Origin: Mycolicibacter minnesotensis
GTDB lineage: Bacteria > Actinomycetota > Actinomycetes > Mycobacteriales > Mycobacteriaceae
Length of the DNA: 64,000 nucleotides
Direction: 5' to 3'
Assembly (NCBI RefSeq): GCF_010731755.1
Contig: NZ_AP022589.1
Span: 1,488,001 to 1,552,000, forward strand
The notes under the pieces were generated by a model. That model was not told the origin of the DNA, did not search any database, and saw only the letters and a list, made by a program, of their open reading frames with translations. The translations under genes were made by a program, and so were the position numbers. Positions 27,647 through 35,871 of the stretch are shown here, one piece after another. Numbering within the stretch: position 1 is the first letter of the stretch; each line of letters opens with the position of its first letter.

Positions 27647-28330
27647 GTGTCTCCGGCGACCTTCCAACGCGCCCGCAGCGACGAGAAGAAGCGTCAGCGG
27701 GCCGAAGCACTGATGGAGGCGGCGCGTGCGGTGGCCACCGAGACCGGGGTCGCCTCGGTCACGCTGACCGCGGTCGCCAGCCGGGCCGGGGTTCACCACT
27801 CCGCGGTGCGGCGCTACTTCAGCTCCCACAAGGAAGTGCTGCTCCGGCTGGCCGCCGAGAGCTGGCAACGTTGGGAATCGACCGTCTGCACGGCATTGAG
27901 CGAGCCCGGGCCGATGTCGCCGGCACGTGTCGCGACCACCCTGACCAGCGGATTGATCGCAGACCCGCTGTTCTGCGACATGCTGGCCAACCTGCACCTG
28001 CACCTCGAGCATGAAGTGGACGCCGACGTTGTCGTCGAGGTCCGGCGGAAGAGCACCACGGCGGGGCTGGCCATGGCCGACGCCATCGAGCGGGCCCTGC
28101 CCGGCCTCGGCAAAGAGGGGGCACTGGACCTGCTGCTGGCCTCGTATTCGCTGGCGGCGCCGCTGTGGCAGATCGCCCATCCGCCGGCGGACCTGACCGA
28201 GGCCTACGAAAACGCAGCGGTGGAATCTCAGGTTCCGCCGGATTGGAACCTGGACTTCACCACCGCATTGACCCGGCTGCTCACCGCCACCTGCGTCGGA
28301 CTTCTGGAGCCGCGCGCCGAATCAGTCTGA
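27647..28330 (+). CDS. TetR-family transcriptional regulator, divergent from mmpS-mmpL
   Basis: A 227-residue TetR protein. The N-terminal HTH spans about residues 18-60 ([27 protein letters not shown]) and the remainder is the helical ligand/dimer domain. It is divergent from mmpS with a 101-bp shared spacer holding two related palindromes. It therefore very probably represses the transporter operon and itself, as inferred for Rv0452 beside mmpS4-mmpL4. The GTG start is set by the leaderless promoter. The gene ends against the Prim-PolC gene, overlapping its end by 9 bp on the other strand. Confidence 0.88.
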   Translation: MSPATFQRARSDEKKRQRAEALMEAARAVATETGVASVTLTAVASRAGVHHSAVRRYFSSHKEVLLRLAAESWQRWESTVCTALSEPGPMSPARVATTLTSGLIADPLFCDMLANLHLHLEHEVDADVVVEVRRKSTTAGLAMADAIERALPGLGKEGALDLLLASYSLAAPLWQIAHPPADLTEAYENAAVESQVPPDWNLDFTTALTRLLTATCVGLLEPRAESV

Positions 28331-29341
28331 TCTCTCCCGGCTGGGCTGCACCCGCTTGGGTTCGCCCGGCATCTTGGGGTAGTTCGGCGGATAAGGCATG
28401 TCGCCCAGCCCGCGCGCTTCGTCGGCGGCCGCCAGCTCGAACAGCGGCTCCAACGATTGCTCGTGTTCGTCGAGGGTGCTCCACGGGTCACCGCGCCGTG
28501 CGATCAGATCCGGCACGGTGCTGATGGTGTAGTCGTCCGGATCGGCGCCGTCGGCCAGTTCGTCCCACGTCAACGGCGTGGACACCGTGGCGATGGGTGT
28601 CGCCCGCGCCGAATAGGCCGAAGCCATGGTGCGGTCGCGGGCATTCTGATTGAAGTCGACGAAGATCCGCTCGCCGCGTTCTTCCTTCCACCACGAGGCT
28701 GTGACCGCATCGGGGGCGCGTCGCTCCAGCTCCCGGGCTAGGGCGATACCGGCCCGGCGGACCTCGATGAAGTCCCAGTCGGTCTTGATCCGCAGGTAGA
28801 CGTGCACGCCGCGGCCGCCCGAGGTCTTGACGTAGCCGACCAGGCCGAGCTCGTCGAGCAGGGGCCGCAGCACATCCAGGGCGACCGCGCGAGCCTCCGC
28901 GAAGCCGGTACCGGGCTGGGGGTCCAGGTCGATGCGCAGTTCATCGGGGTGGTCGGTGTCACCGCAACGCACCGGCCAGGGGTGAAATGTCACGGTGCTC
29001 ATCTGCACCGCCCACAGGATGTCGGCGGGTCCGGTGACCTTGAGGACGTCGGCGGTACGCCCGGACGGAAACGTCACCTGGCAGCTCTGCAGATAATCCG
29101 GATGCCCGCGGGGCAACCGCTTCTGGTAAACCTCGTCACCCTCGATACCGTCGGGAAATCGCTGTAGGTGGCTGGGCCTGTCGGCCAGCGCGTGCAGTAG
29201 CGGTCCGCTCGCCACCGCCAGGTAGTAGTCGGCCAGCGCCCGCTTGGTGCCACCGGCGCCCAGCGCGGGAAAATACACCTTGTCGCCACTTGTGAATCGA
29301 ACGGCGGTGCCGTCCACGTCCAATTCCTCTGCGCCGCCCAC
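28322..29341 (-). CDS. Prim-PolC: LigD polymerase-domain-like primase-polymerase
   Basis: A 339-residue archaeo-eukaryotic primase superfamily protein like Rv3730c. The catalytic acidic pair is in RIDLDPQPG (about residues 135-143), the nucleotide-binding motif is SGGRGVHVYLR (about 172-182) and the third acid is in IFVDFNQN. Free-standing LigD-type polymerases prefer ribonucleotides and fill short gaps in a LigC-dependent excision repair pathway. The GTG start lies 1 nt after the ligC stop, so the repair ligase and polymerase are co-expressed. Confidence 0.92.
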   Translation of the reverse strand: MGGAEELDVDGTAVRFTSGDKVYFPALGAGGTKRALADYYLAVASGPLLHALADRPSHLQRFPDGIEGDEVYQKRLPRGHPDYLQSCQVTFPSGRTADVLKVTGPADILWAVQMSTVTFHPWPVRCGDTDHPDELRIDLDPQPGTGFAEARAVALDVLRPLLDELGLVGYVKTSGGRGVHVYLRIKTDWDFIEVRRAGIALARELERRAPDAVTASWWKEERGERIFVDFNQNARDRTMASAYSARATPIATVSTPLTWDELADGADPDDYTISTVPDLIARRGDPWSTLDEHEQSLEPLFELAAADEARGLGDMPYPPNYPKMPGEPKRVQPSRERSD

Positions 29342-29342
29342 C

Positions 29343-30374
29343 TCAGGCCTCCAGCACGTCGGCGAGGTCGTAGTTCAACGGCACCTCGAGCTGATCGAAG
29401 GTGCAGCTGGTCGGGTCGCGGTCGGGACGCCAACGCAGCAGCTTCACGGTATGCCGGAAACGATCCCCCTCCATCTGGTCATAGGCGACCTCGGCGACCC
29501 GCTCGGGACGGATCGGGATCCACTGCTTGTCTGCAGCGGAGTTCCACCGGCTCGCTTCGCCGTCGCGGACCTCGCCCAGGCGCAGGGGTTCCAGCTCGGC
29601 CAAGAGCGCGAGCCGGTCGGCGTCGCTGAAGGCCGCCGAACCGCCCACCATCGCCAGCTCGCCGTCGGGGCGATACAGGCCCAGCAACAGCGAACCGATG
29701 CCGGCACCACTCTTGTGGATGCGGTAGCCCATCACCACACAGTCGGCGTCCCGGTGATGTTTGACCTTGACCATCTCTCGCTTGCCGGGCAGATACGGCC
29801 CGTCATTGCGTTTGGCGATCACTCCGTCCAGCCCGGCCCCTTCGAAGGTGGTGAGCCAGCGCACGGCCTGCTCGCGGTCCGCCGTGGCGCGGGTGACGTG
29901 GCAGCTGGCGCCACCGGCGACCAGGTCGGCGAGCGCGTCGCGTCGGACCCGGAACGGCTCGTCGAGCAACGACTCCTGGCCCGTCGCCAACGCGTCGAAC
30001 GCAATGAACTGCGCCGGGGTCTGTTCGGCCAGCAACCGCACCCGGCTCTGCGCGGGGTGGATCCGCTGGCTCAGCGAATCCCAGTCCAGCCGGGTCCGAC
30101 CACCGATCCGGCGGGGCACCACCACTTCCCCGTCGAGTACGCAGCGCGGGGCGACCTCAGTGCGCAGCGCATCAAGCAGTTCCGGGAAGTAGCGGCCCAA
30201 CGGCTTACCGGTCCGGGATTGCAGCATCACGTCGTCGCCATCGCGAAACACGATGGCACGAAAGCCGTCCCATTTGGGTTCGTAGGACCACAGGTCCGTT
30301 TCCGCGGCTGCTGGGACGGCCGTGGCCGCCTTAGCGAGCATCGGGGCTACCGGCGGCGCCACGGGCAGATCCAT
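29343..30374 (-). CDS. ligC: ATP-dependent DNA ligase LigC
   Basis: A 343-residue ligase. The adenylated lysine is in YEPKWDGFRAI (motif I, KWDG, about residue 28). Motif III-like FIAFDALA and motif V VKVKHHRDADCV follow, then an OB-fold domain with LLLGLYRPDG. With Prim-PolC it forms a ribonucleotide-tolerant gap-repair pair. The ATG at 30374 gives MDLPVAPPVAPMLAK, the expected LigC N-terminus; an in-frame start 29 codons earlier adds a Gly/Ser-rich leader without similarity. The 168-bp spacer upstream shows nothing further that I can name. Confidence 0.92.
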   Translation of the reverse strand: MDLPVAPPVAPMLAKAATAVPAAAETDLWSYEPKWDGFRAIVFRDGDDVMLQSRTGKPLGRYFPELLDALRTEVAPRCVLDGEVVVPRRIGGRTRLDWDSLSQRIHPAQSRVRLLAEQTPAQFIAFDALATGQESLLDEPFRVRRDALADLVAGGASCHVTRATADREQAVRWLTTFEGAGLDGVIAKRNDGPYLPGKREMVKVKHHRDADCVVMGYRIHKSGAGIGSLLLGLYRPDGELAMVGGSAAFSDADRLALLAELEPLRLGEVRDGEASRWNSAADKQWIPIRPERVAEVAYDQMEGDRFRHTVKLLRWRPDRDPTSCTFDQLEVPLNYDLADVLEA

Positions 30375-30542
30375 GGTGTCCATCATGGGTGCTGGCGCCA
30401 CATCTGTCACTGAAGACCCGGCCGGTAGACCGTATGCCTGTTGCCCGCCTCTGAGCGACAACTCGGGCTCGCAAGGCCAACCGGGCGACGTTGTCGCGCA
30501 AAGGCGGGCGACGGCGCCTGTCCTTCCGCCGGCGCCGGAAGC

Positions 30543-31448
30543 TCAGCGCCGCAGGAACTCCACGACGTGGCGGGCGAGTTCCTCGCCGGCATCCTCCTGC
30601 AAGAAATGCCCGGCATCGTGAATCACCGGATGAGCCCGGCCGTGTGCGCCGACCATCTCACGCTCGAAGATGGGTGCCATGGCCCCGGTGATCGGGTCGC
30701 CGTCACTGAACGCGACCAGCATCGGGGTCTGTGAGGCGCACAGCGCGGACCATGCGGCCCGGTTGGCGGGCGCGGCGACGTCCTCGGGAGTGGTCGGGAT
30801 CAGGGTTGGCATGGTGCGGGGGCCGACGCAGTAGCTGTCATCGGGGAAGGGTGCGTCGTAGCCGGCCCGGACCTCATCGCTCATCGGCCTGCGGCATCCG
30901 GACTGCACGAACCATCCGACGTTGATCGTCGGCGCGGTCTGGATCGACTCCCGGAAGCGCCACCAGATCTCCGGCATGGGGATGTCGCCGGTTGGCAGGC
31001 CGGTGTTGGCCACGACGACACCGGCGAACCGATCCGGGTTCTCGGCGAGCATCCGCAACCCGATCAGACCGCCCCAGTCCTGACACACCAGGGTCACGTT
31101 GCGCAGGTCCAGGGCGTCGAATGCCAGCGCGCGCATCCACTCGACGTGGCGTGCATAGGTGTGGTCTTCCGCGCGGGTGGGCTTGTCGGAGCGACCGAAT
31201 CCGACCAGGTCGGGGCAGATCACCCGGTATCCCGCCTCGGCCAGGATCGGCATCATCTTGCGGTAGAGATACGACCACGACGGTTCGCCGTGCAGCATCA
31301 GGATGGGTTCCCCATCCTCGGGACCGTCCTGCACCCACGCCACCCGCAGCGTTCCGCCGTCATCGTCGTCGAGGTCGCAGTACTGCGGCGAATAGGCGAA
31401 ATCCGGCAGACCGGCGAACCGGTCATCGGGGGTGCGCAGGGTTTGCAT
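30543..31448 (-). CDS. haloalkane dehalogenase-like alpha/beta hydrolase
   Basis: A 301-residue protein. The oxyanion region is HGEPSWSYLYRKM, and the nucleophile Asp with halide-binding Trp is in VCQDWGG (about residue 124). A second acid lies in FSDGDPIT and the catalytic His in HDAGHFLQED near the C-terminus. These fit haloalkane dehalogenase subfamily I (DhmA/Rv2296 relatives), which hydrolyse carbon-halogen bonds to alcohols. The gene is divergent from the DUF302 gene across a spacer with a CsoR-like palindrome. Confidence 0.88.
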   Translation of the reverse strand: MQTLRTPDDRFAGLPDFAYSPQYCDLDDDDGGTLRVAWVQDGPEDGEPILMLHGEPSWSYLYRKMMPILAEAGYRVICPDLVGFGRSDKPTRAEDHTYARHVEWMRALAFDALDLRNVTLVCQDWGGLIGLRMLAENPDRFAGVVVANTGLPTGDIPMPEIWWRFRESIQTAPTINVGWFVQSGCRRPMSDEVRAGYDAPFPDDSYCVGPRTMPTLIPTTPEDVAAPANRAAWSALCASQTPMLVAFSDGDPITGAMAPIFEREMVGAHGRAHPVIHDAGHFLQEDAGEELARHVVEFLRR

Positions 31449-31474
31449 GAGGCGACGATACCGTGTCGGTATAT

Positions 31475-31486
31475 ACCCCCCGGGGT
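31475..31486. promoter_or_regulatory. CsoR/FrmR-type palindrome and -10 of the DUF302 gene
   Basis: ACCCC-CC-GGGGT lies in TATACCCCCCGGGGTGTTT, the G/C-tract inverted repeat typical of CsoR-family (copper or persulfide sensor) operators. A TACACT -10 follows at 31493-31498 and AAGGAGG at 31514-31520 precedes the ATG at 31526. No csoR gene is in the window. Confidence 0.55.
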
Positions 31487-31525
31487 GTTTGATACACTGG
31501 CGTCACCACAACCAAGGAGGCCGCA

Positions 31526-31942
31526 ATGTCGGTGGCAATGAGCACAGCGGTGACCGGTGCCGATTTCGACACCGTTGCACAAAAGACCCGGGACGTTCTG
31601 AAAGACAACGGTTTCGGCGTGCTGACCGAGATCGACATGCAGGCGACACTCAAGGCCAAGCTCGGCGAAGACATGGAGCGCTACCTGATCCTGGGCGCCT
31701 GCAACCCGCCACTGGCGCACCGCGCCGTGACGGCCGAGAAGCGCATCGGAGTGCTGCTGCCGTGCAACGTGGTGATCCGCGAAGACACCGAGCACCCGGG
31801 CACCGTGCTGGTCGAGGCCATGAACCCGGGGCTGATGGCCCAGGTCGTCGACAATCCGGCATTGGTACCGATCGCCGACGAGGTGAGCGAGAAGATCCGC
31901 ACCGTCATCGATACGCTGGCGGTTGCGTTGCACCCCGCCTGA
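31526..31942 (+). CDS. DUF302 protein
   Basis: A 138-residue protein of the DUF302 family: DFDTVAQKTRDVLKDNGFGVLTEIDMQ, then a YLILGACNPPLAHRA segment with the conserved Cys-Asn-Pro, then VLLPCNVVIRE. The cysteines at CNPP and PCN are conserved in the family. DUF302 proteins often occur with CsoR-type repressors, sulfur-transfer or metal genes, which fits the promoter palindrome. Biochemical function is unknown. It has a near-consensus AAGGAGG ribosome-binding site. Confidence 0.9.
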   Translation: MSVAMSTAVTGADFDTVAQKTRDVLKDNGFGVLTEIDMQATLKAKLGEDMERYLILGACNPPLAHRAVTAEKRIGVLLPCNVVIREDTEHPGTVLVEAMNPGLMAQVVDNPALVPIADEVSEKIRTVIDTLAVALHPA

Positions 31943-31954
31943 AAGGAACCGCCG

Positions 31955-32089
31955 ATGTGCTACCCCGTGCCGTGTCGGGTCTGTGGCAAGACCACCTGGG
32001 ACGGCTGCGGTGACCACATCGCAGAGGTGAAGGCCCAGGTGCCACCGGAGCAGTGGTGCGAGGGCCACCGGGAGAACACCCGCTCCTAG
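31955..32089 (+). CDS. 44-residue Cys-rich zinc-ribbon-like protein
   Basis: A 44-codon frame starting at an ATG 13 nt after the DUF302 stop, with AAAGGA upstream. The protein reads CRVCGKTTWDGCGDHI near its start and WCEGH later: five cysteines with two histidines, suitable for a small zinc site. Similar short MCYPxxC..CGK proteins are widespread in actinobacteria and unnamed. The position suggests joint expression with DUF302. Confidence 0.7.
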   Translation: MCYPVPCRVCGKTTWDGCGDHIAEVKAQVPPEQWCEGHRENTRS

Positions 32090-32111
32090 CAGCACCGCTG
32101 GCCGCACGGAT

Positions 32112-32117
32112 TATGGT
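32112..32117 (+). promoter_or_regulatory. -10 hexamer TATGGT for the leaderless FAAL gene
   Basis: TATGGT (TANNNT) ends 6 nt before the ATG at 32124. Confidence 0.45.
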
Positions 32118-32123
32118 GTCTGG

Positions 32124-33989
32124 ATGCCCGAGCAGTTTATGCCAAACGCCCATACCCTGGTGGATCTGCTGCGGATACAAGCCGATCGGTACGGCGACAA
32201 AGTCGCCTTCCGCTTCGCCCCCGACGGCAACAACGTCACGGCCAGCCTGACGTATGGGGAACTCGACGCCCAGGCCCGGGCAGTGGGTTACGAATTGCAG
32301 CGCCAAGGCGCTGCCGGGCAACGCGTGCTGGCGATCTGCCGACCCGGCCTGGACAGCATCATCAGCATTTTCGGCTGCTTCTACGCTGGGGCGATCGCGG
32401 TGCCGGTCGACACTCCGCTGGCCCGTCTGAAGCTGGTCGCGCCCGATGCGCAGGCCACCTTCGCGGTCGCGACCTCCACCACCCAAAACCAACTTCAGAT
32501 GGCGGCCGCCGATGTGCCCGGCATGACGTCGCTGCGCTGGTGCGCCATCGACCACGCCGGCACGCCCGAAGCGTGGCAGGCGCCCGAGATCGACCCGAGC
32601 ACCACCGCGATGATCCAGTACACCTCCGGGTCGACCAAGTCACCCAAGGGTGTGGTGGTGACGCACGGCAACCTCATGCACAACTTGGAGTCCATCCGGC
32701 GGGCCTACCACGGCCACGAGCAGGAGACGAGCGTCTACTTCCTGCCGCAGCAGCACGACATGGGCCTGATCGGTGGGGTCCTGGAGATGATCTACGTCGG
32801 CTGCACCACCGTCTTGATGTCACCGATCGTCTTCTTCCAGCGGCCGATGGCGTGGCTGGAAGCCATGTCGCGGTTTGGCGCCCACACGACCGCGGCGCCC
32901 AACAGCGCCTACCGGTTGTGCGTCAAACAGAGCACCCCCGAACAGCGGGCGGCACTGGATCTGTCGAACTGGACCACCGCCGCGAGCAGTTCCGAGCCGA
33001 TCCACGCGTCGACCATTCAGGAGTTCGCCGACGCGTTCGCTCCGGCGGGATTCCGCATTGAGGCGTTTCTGCCGTGCTACGGCCTGGCCGAGGCCACCCT
33101 GCTGGTCGCCGCCGACCCCACTCCTGAAGTCGCCGGCGTTCGCTACGTCGACAGCAAGGCACTGAGCGAGAACCGCACCGTCGACGTCGACGCCACCACC
33201 GACGCCGTCGCAGTGGTCAGCTGCGGCCCACCGGTGTACGGCCAACGGGTCGTGATCGCCGATCCGGAGACCCGGCGCAGCCTGGGACCGGACGAGGTCG
33301 GCGAGATCTGGGTTTCCGGGCCCAGCGTTGCGCAGGGGTACTGGGCGCGGCCGATAGAGAATGCGCACAGCTTCGCCGGATTCCTGTCGGACACCGGCGA
33401 AGGCCCCTTCCTGCGCACCGGCGACATGGGATTCCTCTGCCAGGGCGAGGTATTCGTCACCGGACGGTGGAAGGACCTCGTCACCATCGGCGACAGCAAC
33501 TACTTCCCGAACAACATCGAGCCGACGGTGCAAGACAGCCATCCGGCGTTGCTGGCTGATCGCGGCGCGGTCTTCTCGGTGCAACCCAAACCGCATGACG
33601 ACGCCCGACTGGTGATCGTGCAGGAACTGGACTATCGGCAGCCGGTCGATGAGAGCGAATATCCGGCAATCATGGAGTCCATCCGCGCGGCAGTCAGCCA
33701 GCAGCACGGACTGGACGCCCACGCCGTATTGCTGGTGCCGGCGATGCGGGTGCCCACCACCTCGAGCGGCAAGATTCAGCGGGGCGAGTGCCGGCGACAG
33801 TTCCTGGCCGGCGAGCTGCATCCGCTGGCGCAGTGGCATGCTCCGGCGGCGCCGGCCGTTCGGTCCCCGCAGGCAGCCGGGGCTACCGGGGCGCCCGGAG
33901 CGAACACGCTGGCCCGGATGATCGTGTCCAGCTTGGCGCAGCGGCGTCAGCAGCAACAGGGAACACCACCGCCCCCCACCGGTGGCTAG
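32124..33989 (+). CDS. fatty-acyl-AMP ligase (FadD, FAAL type)
   Basis: A 621-residue adenylate-forming enzyme. The A3 core is IQYTSGSTKSPKGVVVTHGN, and FLPQQHDMGLIGG is the FAAL-specific segment. The A5 region is FLPCYGLAEATLLV, followed by FLRTGDMGF and the catalytic-lysine region TSSGKIQRGECRR near residue 553. It activates a fatty acid to acyl-AMP for an acyl carrier or PKS. No PKS, ACP or thioesterase partner lies nearby, and the C-terminal 60 residues are a Pro/Ala/Gln-rich tail without a carrier-protein serine motif. The 3' end overlaps the convergent Nudix gene by 4 bp. Confidence 0.9.
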   Translation: MPEQFMPNAHTLVDLLRIQADRYGDKVAFRFAPDGNNVTASLTYGELDAQARAVGYELQRQGAAGQRVLAICRPGLDSIISIFGCFYAGAIAVPVDTPLARLKLVAPDAQATFAVATSTTQNQLQMAAADVPGMTSLRWCAIDHAGTPEAWQAPEIDPSTTAMIQYTSGSTKSPKGVVVTHGNLMHNLESIRRAYHGHEQETSVYFLPQQHDMGLIGGVLEMIYVGCTTVLMSPIVFFQRPMAWLEAMSRFGAHTTAAPNSAYRLCVKQSTPEQRAALDLSNWTTAASSSEPIHASTIQEFADAFAPAGFRIEAFLPCYGLAEATLLVAADPTPEVAGVRYVDSKALSENRTVDVDATTDAVAVVSCGPPVYGQRVVIADPETRRSLGPDEVGEIWVSGPSVAQGYWARPIENAHSFAGFLSDTGEGPFLRTGDMGFLCQGEVFVTGRWKDLVTIGDSNYFPNNIEPTVQDSHPALLADRGAVFSVQPKPHDDARLVIVQELDYRQPVDESEYPAIMESIRAAVSQQHGLDAHAVLLVPAMRVPTTSSGKIQRGECRRQFLAGELHPLAQWHAPAAPAVRSPQAAGATGAPGANTLARMIVSSLAQRRQQQQGTPPPPTGG

Positions 33990-34459
33990 GGCTCACGCCC
34001 CAAGTGGCTGGTCAACCAGTCCAGGGCGGGACGCTGGCCCGCCAGCAGTTTGACGCGCGCCCGGTCCAACGGGAACCAGCCGACCCGGTCGACCTCGGGA
34101 AACTCGCACAGTTTCCCGGATCGCGGCGGCCACTCCAGCTCGAACGTATTGCTGCGGGCGTCGGTGACGTCGAGCTCGCCACGCACCGCGAACACCGTGA
34201 CCAGTTTGCCGCCGGCCTGCCGCACCACGCCGAGCTCGGTCCGTTCGCCGTCGGGCGGCGCTAGGCCGATCTCCTCGACGAATTCGCGTCGCGCGGCGTC
34301 CCACGGGTCCGCACCCGCGGGATGCTCCCCCTTGGGAATCGACCACGCGCCGTCGTCCCTGCGCGCCCAGAACGGCCCACCGGGGTGGACGATCAGCACT
34401 TCGACATCACCGTCGGCGCTCGCGCGGTACAGCAGCAGTCCCGCGCTGTGCTTGGCCAC
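33986..34459 (-). CDS. Nudix hydrolase (Rv3733c type)
   Basis: A 157-residue Nudix protein with box GEHPAGADPWDAARREFVEEIGL split across residues about 44-66. The metal-binding REFVEE is intact, while the first Glu of the GX5E element is Ala. Downstream, WPPRSGKLCEFPEVDRVGWF is characteristic of the group hydrolysing 8-oxo or dinucleoside substrates, which I cannot distinguish. GTG start. It precedes the convergent FAAL gene and follows tgs2 on the same strand after 3 bp. Confidence 0.88.
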   Translation of the reverse strand: MAKHSAGLLLYRASADGDVEVLIVHPGGPFWARRDDGAWSIPKGEHPAGADPWDAARREFVEEIGLAPPDGERTELGVVRQAGGKLVTVFAVRGELDVTDARSNTFELEWPPRSGKLCEFPEVDRVGWFPLDRARVKLLAGQRPALDWLTSHLGREP

Positions 34460-34462
34460 GCC

Positions 34463-35821
34463 TTAGATCCCTACGGCGTGTTCCAGGTCTTCCAGCGCGG
34501 TGTCGAGGTGACCGAGCAGTCGTTGCAGGTGCGGCACCGAGCGGCGACACCCGACCAGCCCGAAGTCGAGGTTGCCGGCGTTGCTGACGACGGTCATATT
34601 CAACGCCTGCCCGTCCAGCGCGATCGACATCGGATAGTTACCGTCCAGGCGAGCACCGCGCCAATACATCGGTTCGGCCGGCCCGGGCACGTTGGAGATG
34701 ACGATGTTGAACGGCGGCTTGGCCGCCGAGACGAATCCGGGAATGGCCGCCAGCGCCAACGGCGCCATATTGGCCGCCGACAAGGCCAGCGCCTGAGTGC
34801 GCGGCAACTCACTGAACACCTTCTTGTTACGGCGCATCGACTCGCTGATGGTCGCCAGCCGCTGCGCCGGGTCCTTGAGATCGGTGGCCAGATTGCACAA
34901 GATCGCGCCCACCATGTTGCCCCCGGAATCGGCTTCGGCCTCGGTGCGCAGGCTCACCGGGACCATCGCCACCAGGGGATGGTCCGGCAGGGCGTGCTGC
35001 TCGTCGAGGTAGGCCCGCAGCGCTCCTGCGCACATCGCCAGCACCACATCGTTGAGGGTGACTCCCGCCGCCCGCTTGACGGCGATGATCCGCTCCACCG
35101 GCCAAGACTGCGCCGCGCACCGGCGCGCACCTCCGATCTTGACGTTGAGCATGGTGCGCGGGGCTTCGAAGGGCAGCGTCAGTTGCTGTTCCAGCAGCGC
35201 GGCACGCGCGAGCTTGAGTGTCGACGGCCCCAGGGCGGCAACGCCTTTGACCATCTGCGTCAGCTCACCCAATGGGGAGGAAGATTCGGTGCGGGGCCGC
35301 GACGACAGCCGCACGGACCACGGGGTGCGTAGTTCCAGCTCGCGCGGATCGGCCGACAGGGTGCGTCGCATCAGTCGCAACAGTGAGACACCATCGATCA
35401 GCGAGTGGTGGACCTTGACGTACACGGCGAACCGGCCGTCGGCCAGGCCCTCCACCACGTGGGCCTCCCACAGCGGGCGGTGCCGGTCGAGCAGGCTGCC
35501 GTGCAGCCTCGATGTCAGCTCCAGCAGTTCACGCACCCGCCCCGGCACCGGCAGCGCCGAGCGCCGCACGTGGTATTCGAGATCGACATCGTCGTCGAAG
35601 GCCCAGCCCACACTGGAGATTCCGCCGAGCAACTTCGCCGGGCGTTTCCGGAAGTCCGGCTGCAGGTCGCTGGCCCCCAACAGTCCCCGGTAGATCTCGC
35701 CGGCGAACTCCGGCCCGGCGCCGTCTGGCGGCTCCAACAACATCAGCCCGCCGACGTGCATGGGGTGCTCGCGCGTTTCGGTCAGCAGGAAGACCGAATC
35801 GAGCGGTGACATCAGCTGCAT
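34463..35821 (-). CDS. tgs2: wax ester synthase/diacylglycerol acyltransferase
   Basis: A 452-residue WS/DGAT. The catalytic HHSLIDG (HHxxxDG) lies near residue 137 and the C-terminal DUF1298 region carries the NIVISNVPGP signature. It esterifies diacylglycerol or fatty alcohols with acyl-CoA, forming storage lipid at the membrane. The gene order with Nudix matches Rv3733c-Rv3734c, hence the symbol. The start at 35821 gives MQLMSPLDSVFL, the family N-terminus; longer in-frame starts would run through the divergent amidase gene. Confidence 0.92.
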   Translation of the reverse strand: MQLMSPLDSVFLLTETREHPMHVGGLMLLEPPDGAGPEFAGEIYRGLLGASDLQPDFRKRPAKLLGGISSVGWAFDDDVDLEYHVRRSALPVPGRVRELLELTSRLHGSLLDRHRPLWEAHVVEGLADGRFAVYVKVHHSLIDGVSLLRLMRRTLSADPRELELRTPWSVRLSSRPRTESSSPLGELTQMVKGVAALGPSTLKLARAALLEQQLTLPFEAPRTMLNVKIGGARRCAAQSWPVERIIAVKRAAGVTLNDVVLAMCAGALRAYLDEQHALPDHPLVAMVPVSLRTEAEADSGGNMVGAILCNLATDLKDPAQRLATISESMRRNKKVFSELPRTQALALSAANMAPLALAAIPGFVSAAKPPFNIVISNVPGPAEPMYWRGARLDGNYPMSIALDGQALNMTVVSNAGNLDFGLVGCRRSVPHLQRLLGHLDTALEDLEHAVGI

Positions 35822-35859
35822 CGATCCATTAGACCCCTTAAGACCCCGTGACCGCTTGC

Positions 35860-35865
35860 TACTCT
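35860..35865 (+). promoter_or_regulatory. -10 hexamer TACTCT for leaderless amidase copy 2
   Basis: TACTCT (TANNNT) ends 6 nt before the GTG at 35872, the same spacing as at the paralogue at 10355. Confidence 0.5.
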
Positions 35866-35871
35866 TGCCCG

